The notes beneath the pieces were generated by a model that did not search any database, was not told where the DNA came from, and saw only the letters and a program-made list of their open reading frames with translations. Positions 23,882-32,187 of a stretch of DNA of 64,000 nt are shown one piece after another. Location: positions 248,001 to 312,000 of the forward strand of contig NZ_JAUDEA010000001.1 in the NCBI RefSeq assembly GCF_030372065.1, written 5' to 3'. Both the position numbers and the translations under genes were made by a program. This DNA is from Thermophilibacter provencensis (lineage in GTDB: Bacteria > Actinomycetota > Coriobacteriia > Coriobacteriales > Atopobiaceae). The first letter of the stretch is position 1. The number at the start of each line of letters is the position of its first letter.

Positions 23882-24523
23882 TCAGGCACCCTTGCGCACG
23901 ACGGCGACGCAGGCGGTCTGGCCCACGCGGCACCAGGACACGTCGCTGAACCAGGTACCGAGGATGCGGCGCATCTCGGCCTCGGAGTAGATGCGGACGT
24001 CGCCCTCCTTCGAGTGGGGCATCCACGCGTTCATGACCGCGCGGGCGGGCGCCGGCTGCCACGCGTCGCCGATGATAAAGGTGCCGCCGGGCGCGAGCAC
24101 GCGCCACGCCTGGAATGCCGCGCGCTCAGGGTCCGGGTAGTGGTGGAAGGAGTCGTTGCACCACGCGGCGTCGAACGAGCCGTCGCGGAAGGGCAGGCGC
24201 TCGGCGTCGCAGAGCAGGACGTCGGCCCGCTCTCCCAGGCGCGCGCGGGCCGCCTCGGCCATCCTCGGCGACAGGTCCACGCAGCTGAGGCGCGCGCCCG
24301 GGACCCCCTCGAGCACCAGCGCGGCGAGGGCGCCCGTGCCGCAGCCCAGGTCGAGCAGGCGCGGGGCGGGCCTCCCGGCCGCGGCGCGCCTCACCTCCGC
24401 GAGCACGTGCGGGTAGAGCCGGCGCGCGTGATCGCCTTGCATGCTCTCGTCGTAGGTCGGCGCCTGAGCGTCGAAGGCCGCGCGGGAGCGCGAGCGCAGC
24501 AGCTCGGCGTTCTTCTCGTCCAT
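23882..24523 (-). CDS. Class I SAM-dependent methyltransferase
   Basis: Product of 213 aa of the Methyltransf_11 type. Motif I LLDLGCGTGALAALVL lies near residues 55-70, the post-I acid VDLSPRM near 78, motif II/III DAERLPFRDGSFDAAWCNDSFHHY near 105-125, then VLAPGGTFIIGD. The methyl acceptor is unknown. ATG 24523 has AGAAAGG upstream; a TTG start at 24553 lies in the operator. The TetR gene lies 76 nt upstream in the same direction. Its operator-like site matches the one before tetR, so both may be controlled by that repressor. Confidence 0.88.
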   Translation of the reverse strand: MDEKNAELLRSRSRAAFDAQAPTYDESMQGDHARRLYPHVLAEVRRAAAGRPAPRLLDLGCGTGALAALVLEGVPGARLSCVDLSPRMAEAARARLGERADVLLCDAERLPFRDGSFDAAWCNDSFHHYPDPERAAFQAWRVLAPGGTFIIGDAWQPAPARAVMNAWMPHSKEGDVRIYSEAEMRRILGTWFSDVSWCRVGQTACVAVVRKGA

Positions 24524-24538
24524 CTTGCATCCTTTCTG

Positions 24539-24553
24539 TTGAGCATTGTTCAA
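24539..24553. promoter_or_regulatory. TetR-type operator upstream of methyltransferase
   Basis: TTGAGCATTGTTCAA is a 15-bp near-palindrome. It differs in two positions from the site at 25226-25240 upstream of the TetR gene. Confidence 0.6.
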
Positions 24554-24598
24554 TACGGTCGGCCGAAAAGTGCCCCGGCCACGGCCGGGGCAGGATCC

Positions 24599-25189
24599 CT
24601 AGTCTGCGGCGCCCCCCGAGCGGAACTCGACGAGCAGGGCGCGGAGGTAGCGGCGGGCAGCGGCGGTCGCGGCGCCGTCAGGCATGCCCGGGCCCGAGAC
24701 GAGGCCGACCGCGCCGTAGGTCATGATCGCGGCGAGCTCGTCGGCGTCGGTCGCCAGCTCGCCGCGCGCGGCGGCATCCGCCTCGAGTGCGGCGCGCAGG
24801 TGGGGCCGCACCGCCTCGCACATGGCGAGCGAGAGCCTGTCGTGCAGGGCGCCGTGGCCCTCGGCGTGGAAGTACGCCTCGTGCGGGAAGGACACGTGGC
24901 CCGCCGCGAGGGAGACGGCGCGGTCGAGCCTCTCGTCCAGCGAGGGGCCCTCCTCGTCCAGGATGGCGTTAATCCCCTCGGCGCAGCGGCGGGCGTAGTC
25001 CCCGATGGCCTCGGCGAACATCCTCTCCTTGGAGTCGAAGTAGTGGTAGGCGAGCCCCGGCGCCACGCCCGCGGCGCGCGCGACGGCGCGCACGGACACG
25101 TTGTCGTAGCCCTCCTCGGCGAAGAGCCTCATGGCGCAGGCAAGAAGCTCGCGCCGGCGCTCCCCGGGGTCCATCACGGTTCTGGTCAC
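24599..25189 (-). CDS. TetR-family transcriptional regulator
   Basis: Repressor of 196 aa. The N-terminal helix-turn-helix ACAMRLFAEEGYDNVSVRAVARAAGVAPGLAYHYFDSKERMFAEAI lies at residues 15-60, and the C-terminal ligand-binding domain carries a His-rich segment (HVSFPHEAYFHAEGHGALHD). GTG 25189 is chosen because GAGGAGG precedes it; the upstream GTG at 25243 lies in the operator. Two TTGA-CATTG-TCAA sites flank the gene. It probably represses itself and the methyltransferase. Confidence 0.86.
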   Translation of the reverse strand: MTRTVMDPGERRRELLACAMRLFAEEGYDNVSVRAVARAAGVAPGLAYHYFDSKERMFAEAIGDYARRCAEGINAILDEEGPSLDERLDRAVSLAAGHVSFPHEAYFHAEGHGALHDRLSLAMCEAVRPHLRAALEADAAARGELATDADELAAIMTYGAVGLVSGPGMPDGAATAAARRYLRALLVEFRSGGAAD

Positions 25190-25225
25190 GGCGGCCACCT
25201 CCTCGTGACGGATGGTACACCTCGG

Positions 25226-25240
25226 TTGAACATTGGTCAA
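25226..25240. promoter_or_regulatory. TetR-type operator upstream of tetR
   Basis: TTGAACATTGGTCAA is a 15-bp near-palindrome, 37 nt before the GTG start of the repressor gene. Confidence 0.6.
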
Positions 25241-25377
25241 CACTGAGGCGCGCGGCGGGCGCCCGTGGGGGCTGTCTTTTGGGCGGCCCGCCCGGGGAGG
25301 AGCCGCGCGGGCGTTCTTCTCGTCCTACTTTGATGCGCAACGCCTTGCATCTGCCGTGGCAGTGCTCGGGCGCTTGC

Positions 25378-26115
25378 TTATGGGCGACCCTCGAGCGCCT
25401 CGAGGTAGACCTCGGGATGCCACAAGCTCGCCTCGCCGTGCCGCCAGCCAGGGCGCTCGACAAGCGTGCTGCCCGGCAAGGCCTTAGCCAAGGCGCGCGC
25501 CGAGCGCACCATGACGCGGGGCTCCCTCCCGCCGACGAGGATGGTGGCCCGCGCCCCGCAGCCCGCGAGCTCGGGCTTCAGCCGGTAGGAGCTGTTCGCC
25601 CGCATGAAGGCGATCATGTCCCGCTTTGATATGGCGCAGCTGTCGCGGTAGTAGGGCTCGTAGAGCTCCTCGGGGAGGTGGAGGCTCGCGAACTGCGCCC
25701 GCGAGAACCAGGGGCGCCGCACGAGCGGGTAGCTCAGGGCGACGGCGGGCGCGGCGAGGGCGCGGGCGGCGCGCATGGGGAGCACGAGCGAGCTCTCGAT
25801 GACGGCGCGCTCCGCGATCCGCGGCCGCTGCGCGAGGGCCTCGAGGGCGACCTGCGCCCCGAGGGAGACGCCGCCGAGCGCGTCGACGTGCCCGCCGAGC
25901 TCGCGGTCGATGAGTGCGACGAGCTCGGAGGCGTTTTCCTCGATCGAGGTGAACGGGCGGTCCGAGCCGGCGTGCCCGTCGAGCACGGGGAGCACGACGC
26001 GGTACCCGTTGGCGGCGAGCAGGTCGGCGACTGCCCGGTAGTTCCACCACGAGAGGCCGCCCCCGTGCAGGAGCACCGCCGTCCGCGCGCCCGTGCCGAG
26101 CGTGTGAGTGACCAT
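25378..26115 (-). CDS. Alpha/beta hydrolase
   Basis: Hydrolase of 245 aa. The oxyanion region LLHGGGLSWWNY is near residue 15, the nucleophile elbow GGVSLGAQ near 82 (Ser84), and the catalytic His probably in WRHGEASLW near 228. The acid is probably the Asp or Glu after ILVGGREP. It is cytoplasmic and the substrate is unknown. ATG 26115 follows AAAGGATT. It is monocistronic. Confidence 0.85.
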   Translation of the reverse strand: MVTHTLGTGARTAVLLHGGGLSWWNYRAVADLLAANGYRVVLPVLDGHAGSDRPFTSIEENASELVALIDRELGGHVDALGGVSLGAQVALEALAQRPRIAERAVIESSLVLPMRAARALAAPAVALSYPLVRRPWFSRAQFASLHLPEELYEPYYRDSCAISKRDMIAFMRANSSYRLKPELAGCGARATILVGGREPRVMVRSARALAKALPGSTLVERPGWRHGEASLWHPEVYLEALEGRP

Positions 26116-26527
26116 CTGAATCCTTTCGACGGTGACGTGGCCCGGGCGGCGCCGTTGGAGGCGGGCGCGTGCTTAGGCCGGCGCATGGTCGCGCGGTTCT
26201 TCTCGTCCCGTGCGCCCCATTATACGGGCGGCATGCGGGAGTTTTCCACGTCGGGGCCTCCGGGCGTTCTTCTCGGCATGAGACGCTTTGGAACACGGGG
26301 CAATGCTTCGCGCGGAGCGCCGGTAGGTTATCGACAAGTTCTCGTTGGAATGTGCAAAACCGCTGGTGGCGGTGCGTGCGCGGTCGTTCTTCTCGTCCGC
26401 CGCGAAGGAGGCGCCGCGACCGTCGGCCAGGCCACGTGCGCCTCGGAAATCCGCAGGTAGAGGCCACGTAAAGAACTCTTGACGCGCTTTTCTCGTCCCA
26501 CAAGGCCCGGCGTACCCGGCCGCCGGC
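26116..26527. other. Gene-free interval with repeated TTCTCG motif
   Basis: A 412-bp stretch without a convincing gene. It holds GGTTCTTCTCGTC, CGTTCTTCTCGGC, CGTTCTTCTCGTC and a fourth TTTTCTCGTC, all on the plus strand, near 26199, 26264, 26385 and 26488. This density is far above what coding needs would explain. Confidence 0.5.
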
Positions 26528-26647
26528 ATGGACGAGGCGGCCCTCGCGGCGGCGCTCGCCAAGCTCGCCACCGAGTTCAAGGCAAGCGGCGGCACCCGGC
26601 ACGCATTTCTTGCGGCCGCAGAGCGCGCCGCACAGAACCTGGACTAG
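26528..26647 (+). CDS. Small ORF, possible 3' remnant of a regulator gene
   Basis: A 39-codon Ala-rich frame (ALAAALAKLATEFKASGG...) ends nine nt before the ATG of the next membrane gene, whose ribosome site overlaps its end. DUF1648-type genes are often preceded by a GntR-like regulator gene, and this could be the tail of one. No start signal was seen, so it may not be expressed. Confidence 0.3.
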   Translation: MDEAALAAALAKLATEFKASGGTRHAFLAAAERAAQNLD

Positions 26648-26656
26648 GGAGCGCAC

Positions 26657-26905
26657 ATGTCGCCTGACCTCATAGCACTCATCACCAACGCGTCGATGGC
26701 GCTCATCACCTTCCTCTCCGGCTACCTCATCGCCGCGACGCCCTGGCTCACCCGCGGGCGCGAGGCCTTCGCGGTGAGCGTGCCGGAAACGGCGCAGGCA
26801 GACCCCCGCATCCGGCGCATGCGGCGGATCTTCCTCGCCAGCGTCCTCGCCATCTCGGCCGCATCCGCCGTCGCCACCCTGGCGCTCTCCTCCACGTGCC
26901 CGTGA
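26657..26905 (+). CDS. N-terminal part of a DUF1648-type membrane protein
   Basis: An 82-aa product with a first membrane segment, then TPWLTRGREAFAVSVPETAQADPRIRRMRRIF and a second hydrophobic segment. This is the usual N-terminus of DUF1648 membrane proteins of about 350 residues. Here the frame ends at 26905 and the rest follows in another frame from GTG 26896. Shine-Dalgarno AGGGAG precedes ATG 26657. The middle portion normally found between the two parts seems absent. Confidence 0.6.
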   Translation: MSPDLIALITNASMALITFLSGYLIAATPWLTRGREAFAVSVPETAQADPRIRRMRRIFLASVLAISAASAVATLALSSTCP

Positions 26906-27570
26906 TCCTGGCGACGCTCGCCCTCGCGCTCGCGCTCTACCCGCGGATGCCCGACCCCGTTCCCGTGCACTTCGACGCCGCGGGCTCGGTCGACAACTGG
27001 ATGGACAAGGGCTGGCAGGTCGTCGCCATGCCGCTCGCCGTCCAGGCGTTCATGGCGCTGTGCCTCACCACGTCGCACTGGCAAATCCTGAGGAGCCGCC
27101 GGCCGGCCTCGCCCGAGCACCCCGTCGCCTCCGCCATCGCCTACGGCGCGTTCGCCCGCGCCCAGAGCGCGGCGCTGCTCGTCACGGGCCTGGTGATCAC
27201 CATGTCGATTGCGATCATGCCACTCGCCTTCGCCGGCGTGGTCAGCTCGGACCAGTCCCTCGTGGCGCTCATCGTGATCATCATCGGCGCGATCCTGCCC
27301 AACCTCGCCGTCTCGCTCGTCTACGGACAGGCAGGGTCGCGCCTCCTGCGGCGCATGACGGCGTCGAGCGCGCTCGACTACGATGACGACGAGCGGTGGC
27401 ACCTCGGCGTCTTCTACGTGAACCGCGAGGACCCCTCCGTCGTGGTGCCCCGCCGCTTCGGCGTGGGCTGGGCGATGAACTGGGGCAACCCCAGGTCGTG
27501 GGGGCTCGTCGCGCTGCTCGTCGCGGCGGTCGCGGCCTTCGTCGCGGTGGTCGAGGTCCTGCTCAGGTAG
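26896..27570 (+). CDS. DUF1648/DUF5808 membrane protein (C-terminal part)
   Basis: Product of 224 aa starting at GTG 26896 and overlapping the previous gene by 10 nt. LYPRMPDPVPVHFDAAGSVDNWMDKG is the DUF1648 signature of SdpI-like immunity and signalling membrane proteins. Four membrane segments follow, and the C-terminal DDERWHLGVFYVNREDPSVVVPRRFGVGWAMNWGNPRSW is DUF5808. No ribosome site precedes the GTG, so it depends on coupling or is the 3' part of a broken gene. Confidence 0.7.
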   Translation: MPVILATLALALALYPRMPDPVPVHFDAAGSVDNWMDKGWQVVAMPLAVQAFMALCLTTSHWQILRSRRPASPEHPVASAIAYGAFARAQSAALLVTGLVITMSIAIMPLAFAGVVSSDQSLVALIVIIIGAILPNLAVSLVYGQAGSRLLRRMTASSALDYDDDERWHLGVFYVNREDPSVVVPRRFGVGWAMNWGNPRSWGLVALLVAAVAAFVAVVEVLLR

Positions 27571-27652
27571 GGCCGGCGGCCAGCTCGTCCGCGCAGGAGA
27601 CCTGACCCCCAGGCGCCCGCCGCCCCAGCGCCCCAGCCCATCGGAAAGCGTA

Positions 27653-27683
27653 GCGCCCCGTGGATTTGTTCCTCGCGGGGCGC
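27653..27683 (+). terminator. Weak terminator-like hairpin
   Basis: GCGCCCCG pairs with CGGGGCGC across a 15-nt loop and is followed by a short ATTTT. It lies 80 nt after the DUF1648/5808 gene. Confidence 0.4.
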
Positions 27684-27825
27684 CGCCATTTTGGTAGGCC
27701 GGACAGACGATGTCTGATTCCGCTCAAGGCAGTTCATCGCTTGGCCCGGGAGAGGGTGGCGGCGGGGGGATCCGCCCGTGGGACTGTTCGTTTGGGCGGC
27801 CCACCCGCCATTCGGCCCGCCGGCC

Positions 27826-29568
27826 TCAGCGGCCTCCCGTGCTGCCGACGCTCCAGCCAAGGCTCTCGGCCTGGATGCGAACGAGGCGGGCGTAAAGGCC
27901 GCCCGCGGCCACGAGCTCGTCGTGGCGCCCGCGCTCCACCACGCGACCGTCGTCGAGCACAAAGATCTTGTCGGCGTCCACCACGTTGGCGAGGCGGTGC
28001 GAGATGAGAAGTATCGTCGCGCGACCGGAAAGCCCGCGCACGGCGGCCATGATGGCGTCCTCACTCTCCGCGTCCACGTTGGAGGTCGCCTCGTCAAAGA
28101 CGTAGACCGGCGTGGCGTGCAGCAGCGCGCGGGCGATGGCGAGGCGCTGCCGCTGGCCGCCGGAGAGGTTGGAGCCGCGCTCGGCGAGCATGGTGTCCAG
28201 CCCGGCCTCGCCGCGCAGGAAGGCGGCCAGGCGCGTGGCCTCGAGCGCGGCCCAGAGCTCGTCGTCGCCCGCGCCCGACGCCGCGACCAGCAGGTTCTCC
28301 CGCACCGTACCCTTGAAGAGGTAGCTCTCGTGGCCCACGTATGTCACGTGGGCGAGCAGGTCGGCCGCGTCGAGCACGCCCACCTCCACGCCGCCCACCG
28401 TAAGCGAACCTTGATACCCGCGCAGCCGCCCCAGTAGGAGCGCCGCGAGCGTGGACTTACCGCAGCCGGACTCGCCCACCACGGCCACGAAGCCACCGGC
28501 CGTCACGTCGAGGCTCACGCCGGAGAGCACCTCGCGCTCACCATCGTAGGAGAAACGCAGGTCATGCGCACATACGTCACGACGCCCCGGAAACGCAACG
28601 CCGCCCGCCGGCGGCTCCGGCAGGCCCAGCAGCCGGAAGATCTTCTCGCTCGCCGCCATGCCATTCATGGCCACGTGGAAGAACGACCCCAGCTGGCGCA
28701 TGGGGATGAAGTAGTCCGCCGCCAGCAGGATGATGGCGAGGCATCCTCCCAGGTCAACGGCACCGGCGGCCATCTGCGTGAGCGCCACCGCCACACCGGC
28801 GGCCGCCCCGCCGTACGCCACGAGGTCCATGATCGTGATGGAGTTGAGCTGCATCGTGAGCACGCGCATCGTGATGCGCCGGAACTTCTCGGCCTGCTCG
28901 TTCATCTCGGCCTGCTTGAACTCGTCGGACTGGTAGACCTTGAGGGTGGTGAGGCCCTGGAGGTTCTCCAGGAACGTGTCGCCGAGCTCGGTGTACTGGC
29001 CCCAGTAGCGGCCGAGCAGCCGCTTTGCCCAGGTCTGGACCGCGGCGATGGCCACCGGGATGAGCGGCACGCACACCAGCAGCACCACGGCCGCCGGCAC
29101 GTTCACGGTTGCGAGCACCCCAAAGAGCGTGAGTGGGGCGAGAAGCGCGTAGAAGAACTGCGGCAGGTACGCGCCGAAGTAGGTCTCCAGCTGGTCGCAC
29201 CCCTCCACGGCCACCTGCACGACCTCTGAGGTACGCACGCCCTCGCGATAGCTCGGGCCCAGGCGCAGGAGCTTCCCGTAGATGCGGTGGCGCAGCGTGC
29301 TTTTTACCTCACGGCTGGCAAGAAACCCCATGCGCGCGGAGCCCATGGCGGCGACGGAGCGCACGGCGGCGGTCACTGCCACGACGATGGCAAGGGACAC
29401 GAGGTCCTTCTCGCCCGCCGCGCCGGCCCAGAGCAGGCCAAGCGTCCTGGAGACAACGAGGGTCATGCCGATGCTTGCCACAAGCGAGACCCACTGACAC
29501 GCCACGCTCGCACCCACGTACCTCATGCTTTGCGGCACCGTTCCAATGAGCCGCCTGTCGATCATCAT
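27826..29568 (-). CDS. ABC transporter, fused permease/ATPase (CydD-like)
   Basis: Half-transporter of 580 aa. Six membrane segments lie in residues 15-300, with LETYFGAYLPQFFYALLAPLTLF typical of the CydD side of cysteine/glutathione exporters. The ATP-binding domain has Walker A GESGCGKST near 368, LSGGQ near 470 and Walker B VYVFDEATSNVDAESE near 490. No CydC-like partner is adjacent, so it may act as a homodimer or pair with a distant gene. MMIDRR at 29568 follows GAGAGGGAAG. A site related to those of the AraC cluster lies 29 nt upstream. Confidence 0.85.
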   Translation of the reverse strand: MMIDRRLIGTVPQSMRYVGASVACQWVSLVASIGMTLVVSRTLGLLWAGAAGEKDLVSLAIVVAVTAAVRSVAAMGSARMGFLASREVKSTLRHRIYGKLLRLGPSYREGVRTSEVVQVAVEGCDQLETYFGAYLPQFFYALLAPLTLFGVLATVNVPAAVVLLVCVPLIPVAIAAVQTWAKRLLGRYWGQYTELGDTFLENLQGLTTLKVYQSDEFKQAEMNEQAEKFRRITMRVLTMQLNSITIMDLVAYGGAAAGVAVALTQMAAGAVDLGGCLAIILLAADYFIPMRQLGSFFHVAMNGMAASEKIFRLLGLPEPPAGGVAFPGRRDVCAHDLRFSYDGEREVLSGVSLDVTAGGFVAVVGESGCGKSTLAALLLGRLRGYQGSLTVGGVEVGVLDAADLLAHVTYVGHESYLFKGTVRENLLVAASGAGDDELWAALEATRLAAFLRGEAGLDTMLAERGSNLSGGQRQRLAIARALLHATPVYVFDEATSNVDAESEDAIMAAVRGLSGRATILLISHRLANVVDADKIFVLDDGRVVERGRHDELVAAGGLYARLVRIQAESLGWSVGSTGGR

Positions 29569-29596
29569 CCGCTTCCCTCTCGATTGCCGGAAATCT

Positions 29597-29615
29597 GTTA
29601 ACCAGAGTAAACTAT
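29597..29615 (-). promoter_or_regulatory. Operator-like site upstream of CydD-like gene
   Basis: On the minus strand ATAGTTTACTCTGGTTAAC resembles ATGGTTTACTCTATGCTCAAC near 19941. It suggests control by the same AraC-type regulator. Confidence 0.4.
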
Positions 29616-29684
29616 CGTACCGCAATTGTTAACCTGTCATAACTTTTCGCATCCCTTTGCGCCGGCGAGAGGAACGGGCGACTT

Positions 29685-29714
29685 GCGGACGGTTCTTCTC
29701 GGCAAACCGCCCGC
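29685..29714. repeat. Hairpin with CTTCTCGGCA loop
   Basis: GCGGACGGTT and AACCGCCCGC (one mismatch) enclose CTTCTCGGCA. It has the same architecture as hairpins at 35042-35075 and 38883-38913. Confidence 0.55.
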
Positions 29715-29742
29715 GTGACAGTCAGCTCTGACGCCAGTATCA
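29715..29742. repeat. 28-bp repeat shared with 45779-45806
   Basis: GTGACAGTCAGCTCTGACG and CCAGTATCA; 26 of 28 bases match the copy at 45779-45806. In both places a TTCTCGGCA motif lies just upstream. Confidence 0.7.
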
Positions 29743-29808
29743 TGTATGGCGGGCGCACCGTGAGGGTATGATGGACGTATTGCAGCCGCCTCCCATAAAG
29801 GAGTCCAC

Positions 29809-31017
29809 ATGAACGAGGGTACCGTCCCCGCCGAGAGCAAAAGGATTTCAATAATCCTCAAGGTGTACGGCGTCTACTGTCTCATCACGGCTGCGGCGGT
29901 GCTTGCGCTGGTGGCGCTCGTCGCGATTCCGCTCGCGCAGTATGGCGTGGCGCTCTTCCGCGAGAGCCACGACGTCACGCTCACAATGACGCTCACCATC
30001 ATCCAGATCGTGACGTCAGTCATAGCCGCCGTCGGCTACGTCGCCTTTGGCGTGCTTGTGCTCAAGAACCGCCGCCGACACGTGGCGCAGATTGCGTACG
30101 CCCTGCTCGGCGTAGGTGTCGTCAACCTCATCCTTGAGATCATGCTCAACGGCTTTGGCGACAACCTCATCTACGACGGCGTGCGGCTCGTGGTCCTTCT
30201 CATTATCTCCGCCACCATCGACCCCACGCTCATCACGGAGCGCCAGCTCCAGCGCAAGCTGCGCGACATGGAGACCGAGGAGGCCGCCGAGGCCGGCACG
30301 CTCGGGCGCGCCAAGGGCGATCGCGGCTTCATTGAGCTCGACTTCTTCAACCTGTTCTGGGTCTTTGTGGTCTGTTGCGTACTTGGTCTTATCATCGAGA
30401 CCGTCTATCACATGGTCGTCGTTGACCCGGGCGTCTACCAGGACCGCGCTGGCATGCTCTACGGGCCCTTCTCGCCCATTTACGGTTTTGGCGCCGTGCT
30501 CATGACGGTTGCGCTCAACCGCTTCTATCGCGCCAACCCTGTTGTGATCTTCCTGGTCTCCGCCGTCATCGGCGGGCTCTTTGAGGCGGCGGTCTCCTGG
30601 TTCATGCAGGTGGGCTTTGGCGCCGTGGCCTGGGACTACTCGGGCTCCACGATCTTTGGGCTCTTCCCGGACCCCATCGCCATCCTCTTTGGCGGACGCA
30701 CCTCGACGCTCTTCATGTGCATGTGGGGCGCGCTCGGCTTTGTGTGGATCAAGTTCTGCCTGCCGTGGCTCTTGAAGCTCATCAACCTCATCCCCTGGCA
30801 GGCGCGCTACTCGTTCACCACGCTCTGCGCCATCCTCATGCTGGTGAACGGCGTCATGACGCTGCAGTCCCTCGAGTGCTGGTACCAGCGCGAGAGCGGC
30901 CTTCCACCCACCTCGCCGGTCGAGGAGTTCTACGCCGAGCACTATGACGACGCCTATATGCAGCACCGCTTCCAGTCCATGACGATCACGCCCGAGGACT
31001 CCGCCCGCGCGGCGTAA
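29809..31017 (+). CDS. Putative ABC transporter permease, CmpB family
   Basis: Membrane protein of 402 aa with about nine hydrophobic segments. The middle carries LIIETVYHMVVVDPGVYQDRAGMLYGPFSPIYGFGAVLM near 195-235, the conserved block of the ABC_trans_CmpB (PF06541) family, whose actual role is unproven. The first 130 residues form an extra four-segment domain, and residues about 145-170 a charged cytoplasmic linker. Shine-Dalgarno AAGGAG precedes ATG 29809. It is monocistronic. Confidence 0.82.
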   Translation: MNEGTVPAESKRISIILKVYGVYCLITAAAVLALVALVAIPLAQYGVALFRESHDVTLTMTLTIIQIVTSVIAAVGYVAFGVLVLKNRRRHVAQIAYALLGVGVVNLILEIMLNGFGDNLIYDGVRLVVLLIISATIDPTLITERQLQRKLRDMETEEAAEAGTLGRAKGDRGFIELDFFNLFWVFVVCCVLGLIIETVYHMVVVDPGVYQDRAGMLYGPFSPIYGFGAVLMTVALNRFYRANPVVIFLVSAVIGGLFEAAVSWFMQVGFGAVAWDYSGSTIFGLFPDPIAILFGGRTSTLFMCMWGALGFVWIKFCLPWLLKLINLIPWQARYSFTTLCAILMLVNGVMTLQSLECWYQRESGLPPTSPVEEFYAEHYDDAYMQHRFQSMTITPEDSARAA

Positions 31018-31332
31018 GGCGGTAGCGCGCCGGGCTAAACGCCGCACTACGCGCACAAAAAAGGAAGTTTTGGGTTTCTCGCCAACGCGCGCTGCGAGAA
31101 TGGCCGCTCCGAGGTCCTTCTCGTCGATAGTGGGCAACAAGTTTTATTTAAGTACTTGATAATGCCGAGAAAAGCGGCGAGAAGGACCTCATTTGGCCCT
31201 TTTAAGGGGAAACTGGGCAAAAGGTTTGATGACAAGACCGGAGGTGCATCAAACCTTTTGCCCAAAACTTCCCGTTGGGCTCAGGCGGCTACCTGCGCGA
31301 GGGCCAAAACAAGGCCAGGATTCACCACAGTA
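31018..31332. other. Gene-free interval rich in inverted repeats
   Basis: No gene seen in 315 bp. Nested inverted pairs are present: GGAAGTTTTGGG (about 31070) with CCCAAAACTTCC (31261-31272), GAGGTCCTTCTCG (31111-31123) with its complement (31178-31190), and the hairpin at 31215-31263. It separates convergent genes. Confidence 0.55.
31215..31263. terminator. Bidirectional terminator-like hairpin
   Basis: Perfect 17-bp arms GGGCAAAAGGTTTGATG and complement flank a 15-nt loop. It lies between the convergent CmpB-family gene and lgt. No long T-run follows on either strand. Confidence 0.6.
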
Positions 31333-32157
31333 TCAGCCGTCCACGTAACCCGTCTGCGGTCGCGCCAGTCGATGCGCGCCCACCAAGACGACCACGCCCA
31401 AAATCACGAGCGGCAGGCTCAGGAGCTGGCCCATCGTGATGGGGCCGAAGAGGTAGCCGAGCTGGGCGTCCGGCACGCGGACAAACTCGACGAGGAAGCG
31501 GAACACGCCGTAGAGCGCGAGGAACGTGCCCATGAAGGTGCCCTGCGGGCGCGGCGGCACGCGGCGCGACATCACGTACAGCACCGCAAAGATCACGAGC
31601 CCCTCGAGCACGGCCTCGTAGAGCTGGGAGGGGTGACGGTACACGCCGCCGCCCGTCTCGAACATCACGCCCCAGGGAAGGTCGGTCTCCTTGCCCCAGA
31701 GCTCGCCGTTCACAAAGTTGGCGCAGCGGCCAAAGAAGAGGCCGAGCGGCGCGCCAATGACGCCGAGGTCGCAGATCGTGGGAATGGAGATGCCGTAGTG
31801 CCGGCACACCAGGCTGCCGCCAATGACGGCGCCCACGAGGCCGCCGTGGAAGCTCATGCCGCCCTCCCAGGTGGCAAAGATCTCGAGCGGGCTCGAGAGG
31901 GAGAGCCCCGCGCCCCAGATGTAGAAGATCACGTAGAACAGGCGCGCGCCGATGATGATGCCAAAGACCACGCCAATCACGATGGAGAAGACGTCGTCAA
32001 CGGAAAGTCCCAGCTTCCAGCGCCTCTGCGTGCGCCACATCACAATGCCGGCGCAGATGAAGCCCAGCAGGTACGCAATGCCGTACCAGCGCACCGTGAG
32101 CGGGCCCAGCGAGAAGGCCACCGGGTCGAGCATGTGGTAGAGGTCGTCGAGAAACAC
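31333..32157 (-). CDS. lgt: Phosphatidylglycerol--prolipoprotein diacylglyceryl transferase
   Basis: Membrane enzyme of 274 aa that attaches diacylglycerol to the lipobox Cys of prolipoproteins. Seven membrane segments are predicted. Conserved regions are RWYGIAYLLGF near 23, WEGGMSFHGGLVGA near 98, the signature GRCANFVNGELWGKETDLPWGVMF near 143-166 with its essential Arg, and HPSQLYEA near 175. The start is GTG 32157, close behind GGAGAAG. The NifU-like gene lies 30 nt upstream. Confidence 0.95.
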   Translation of the reverse strand: MFLDDLYHMLDPVAFSLGPLTVRWYGIAYLLGFICAGIVMWRTQRRWKLGLSVDDVFSIVIGVVFGIIIGARLFYVIFYIWGAGLSLSSPLEIFATWEGGMSFHGGLVGAVIGGSLVCRHYGISIPTICDLGVIGAPLGLFFGRCANFVNGELWGKETDLPWGVMFETGGGVYRHPSQLYEAVLEGLVIFAVLYVMSRRVPPRPQGTFMGTFLALYGVFRFLVEFVRVPDAQLGYLFGPITMGQLLSLPLVILGVVVLVGAHRLARPQTGYVDG

Positions 32158-32187
32158 GTTCTTCTCCGCCCGTCCTTCTCGCCCGCG

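Noticed and set aside
29809-31017. Partner permease for the CydD-like ABC protein
   Set aside because: The CmpB-family protein is divergent, has no ABC-exporter features, and the CydD-like protein already has its own membrane domain.
31047-31265. 72-codon minus-strand ORF in the intergenic repeats
   Set aside because: It consists of hairpin arms and starts within one; no family.
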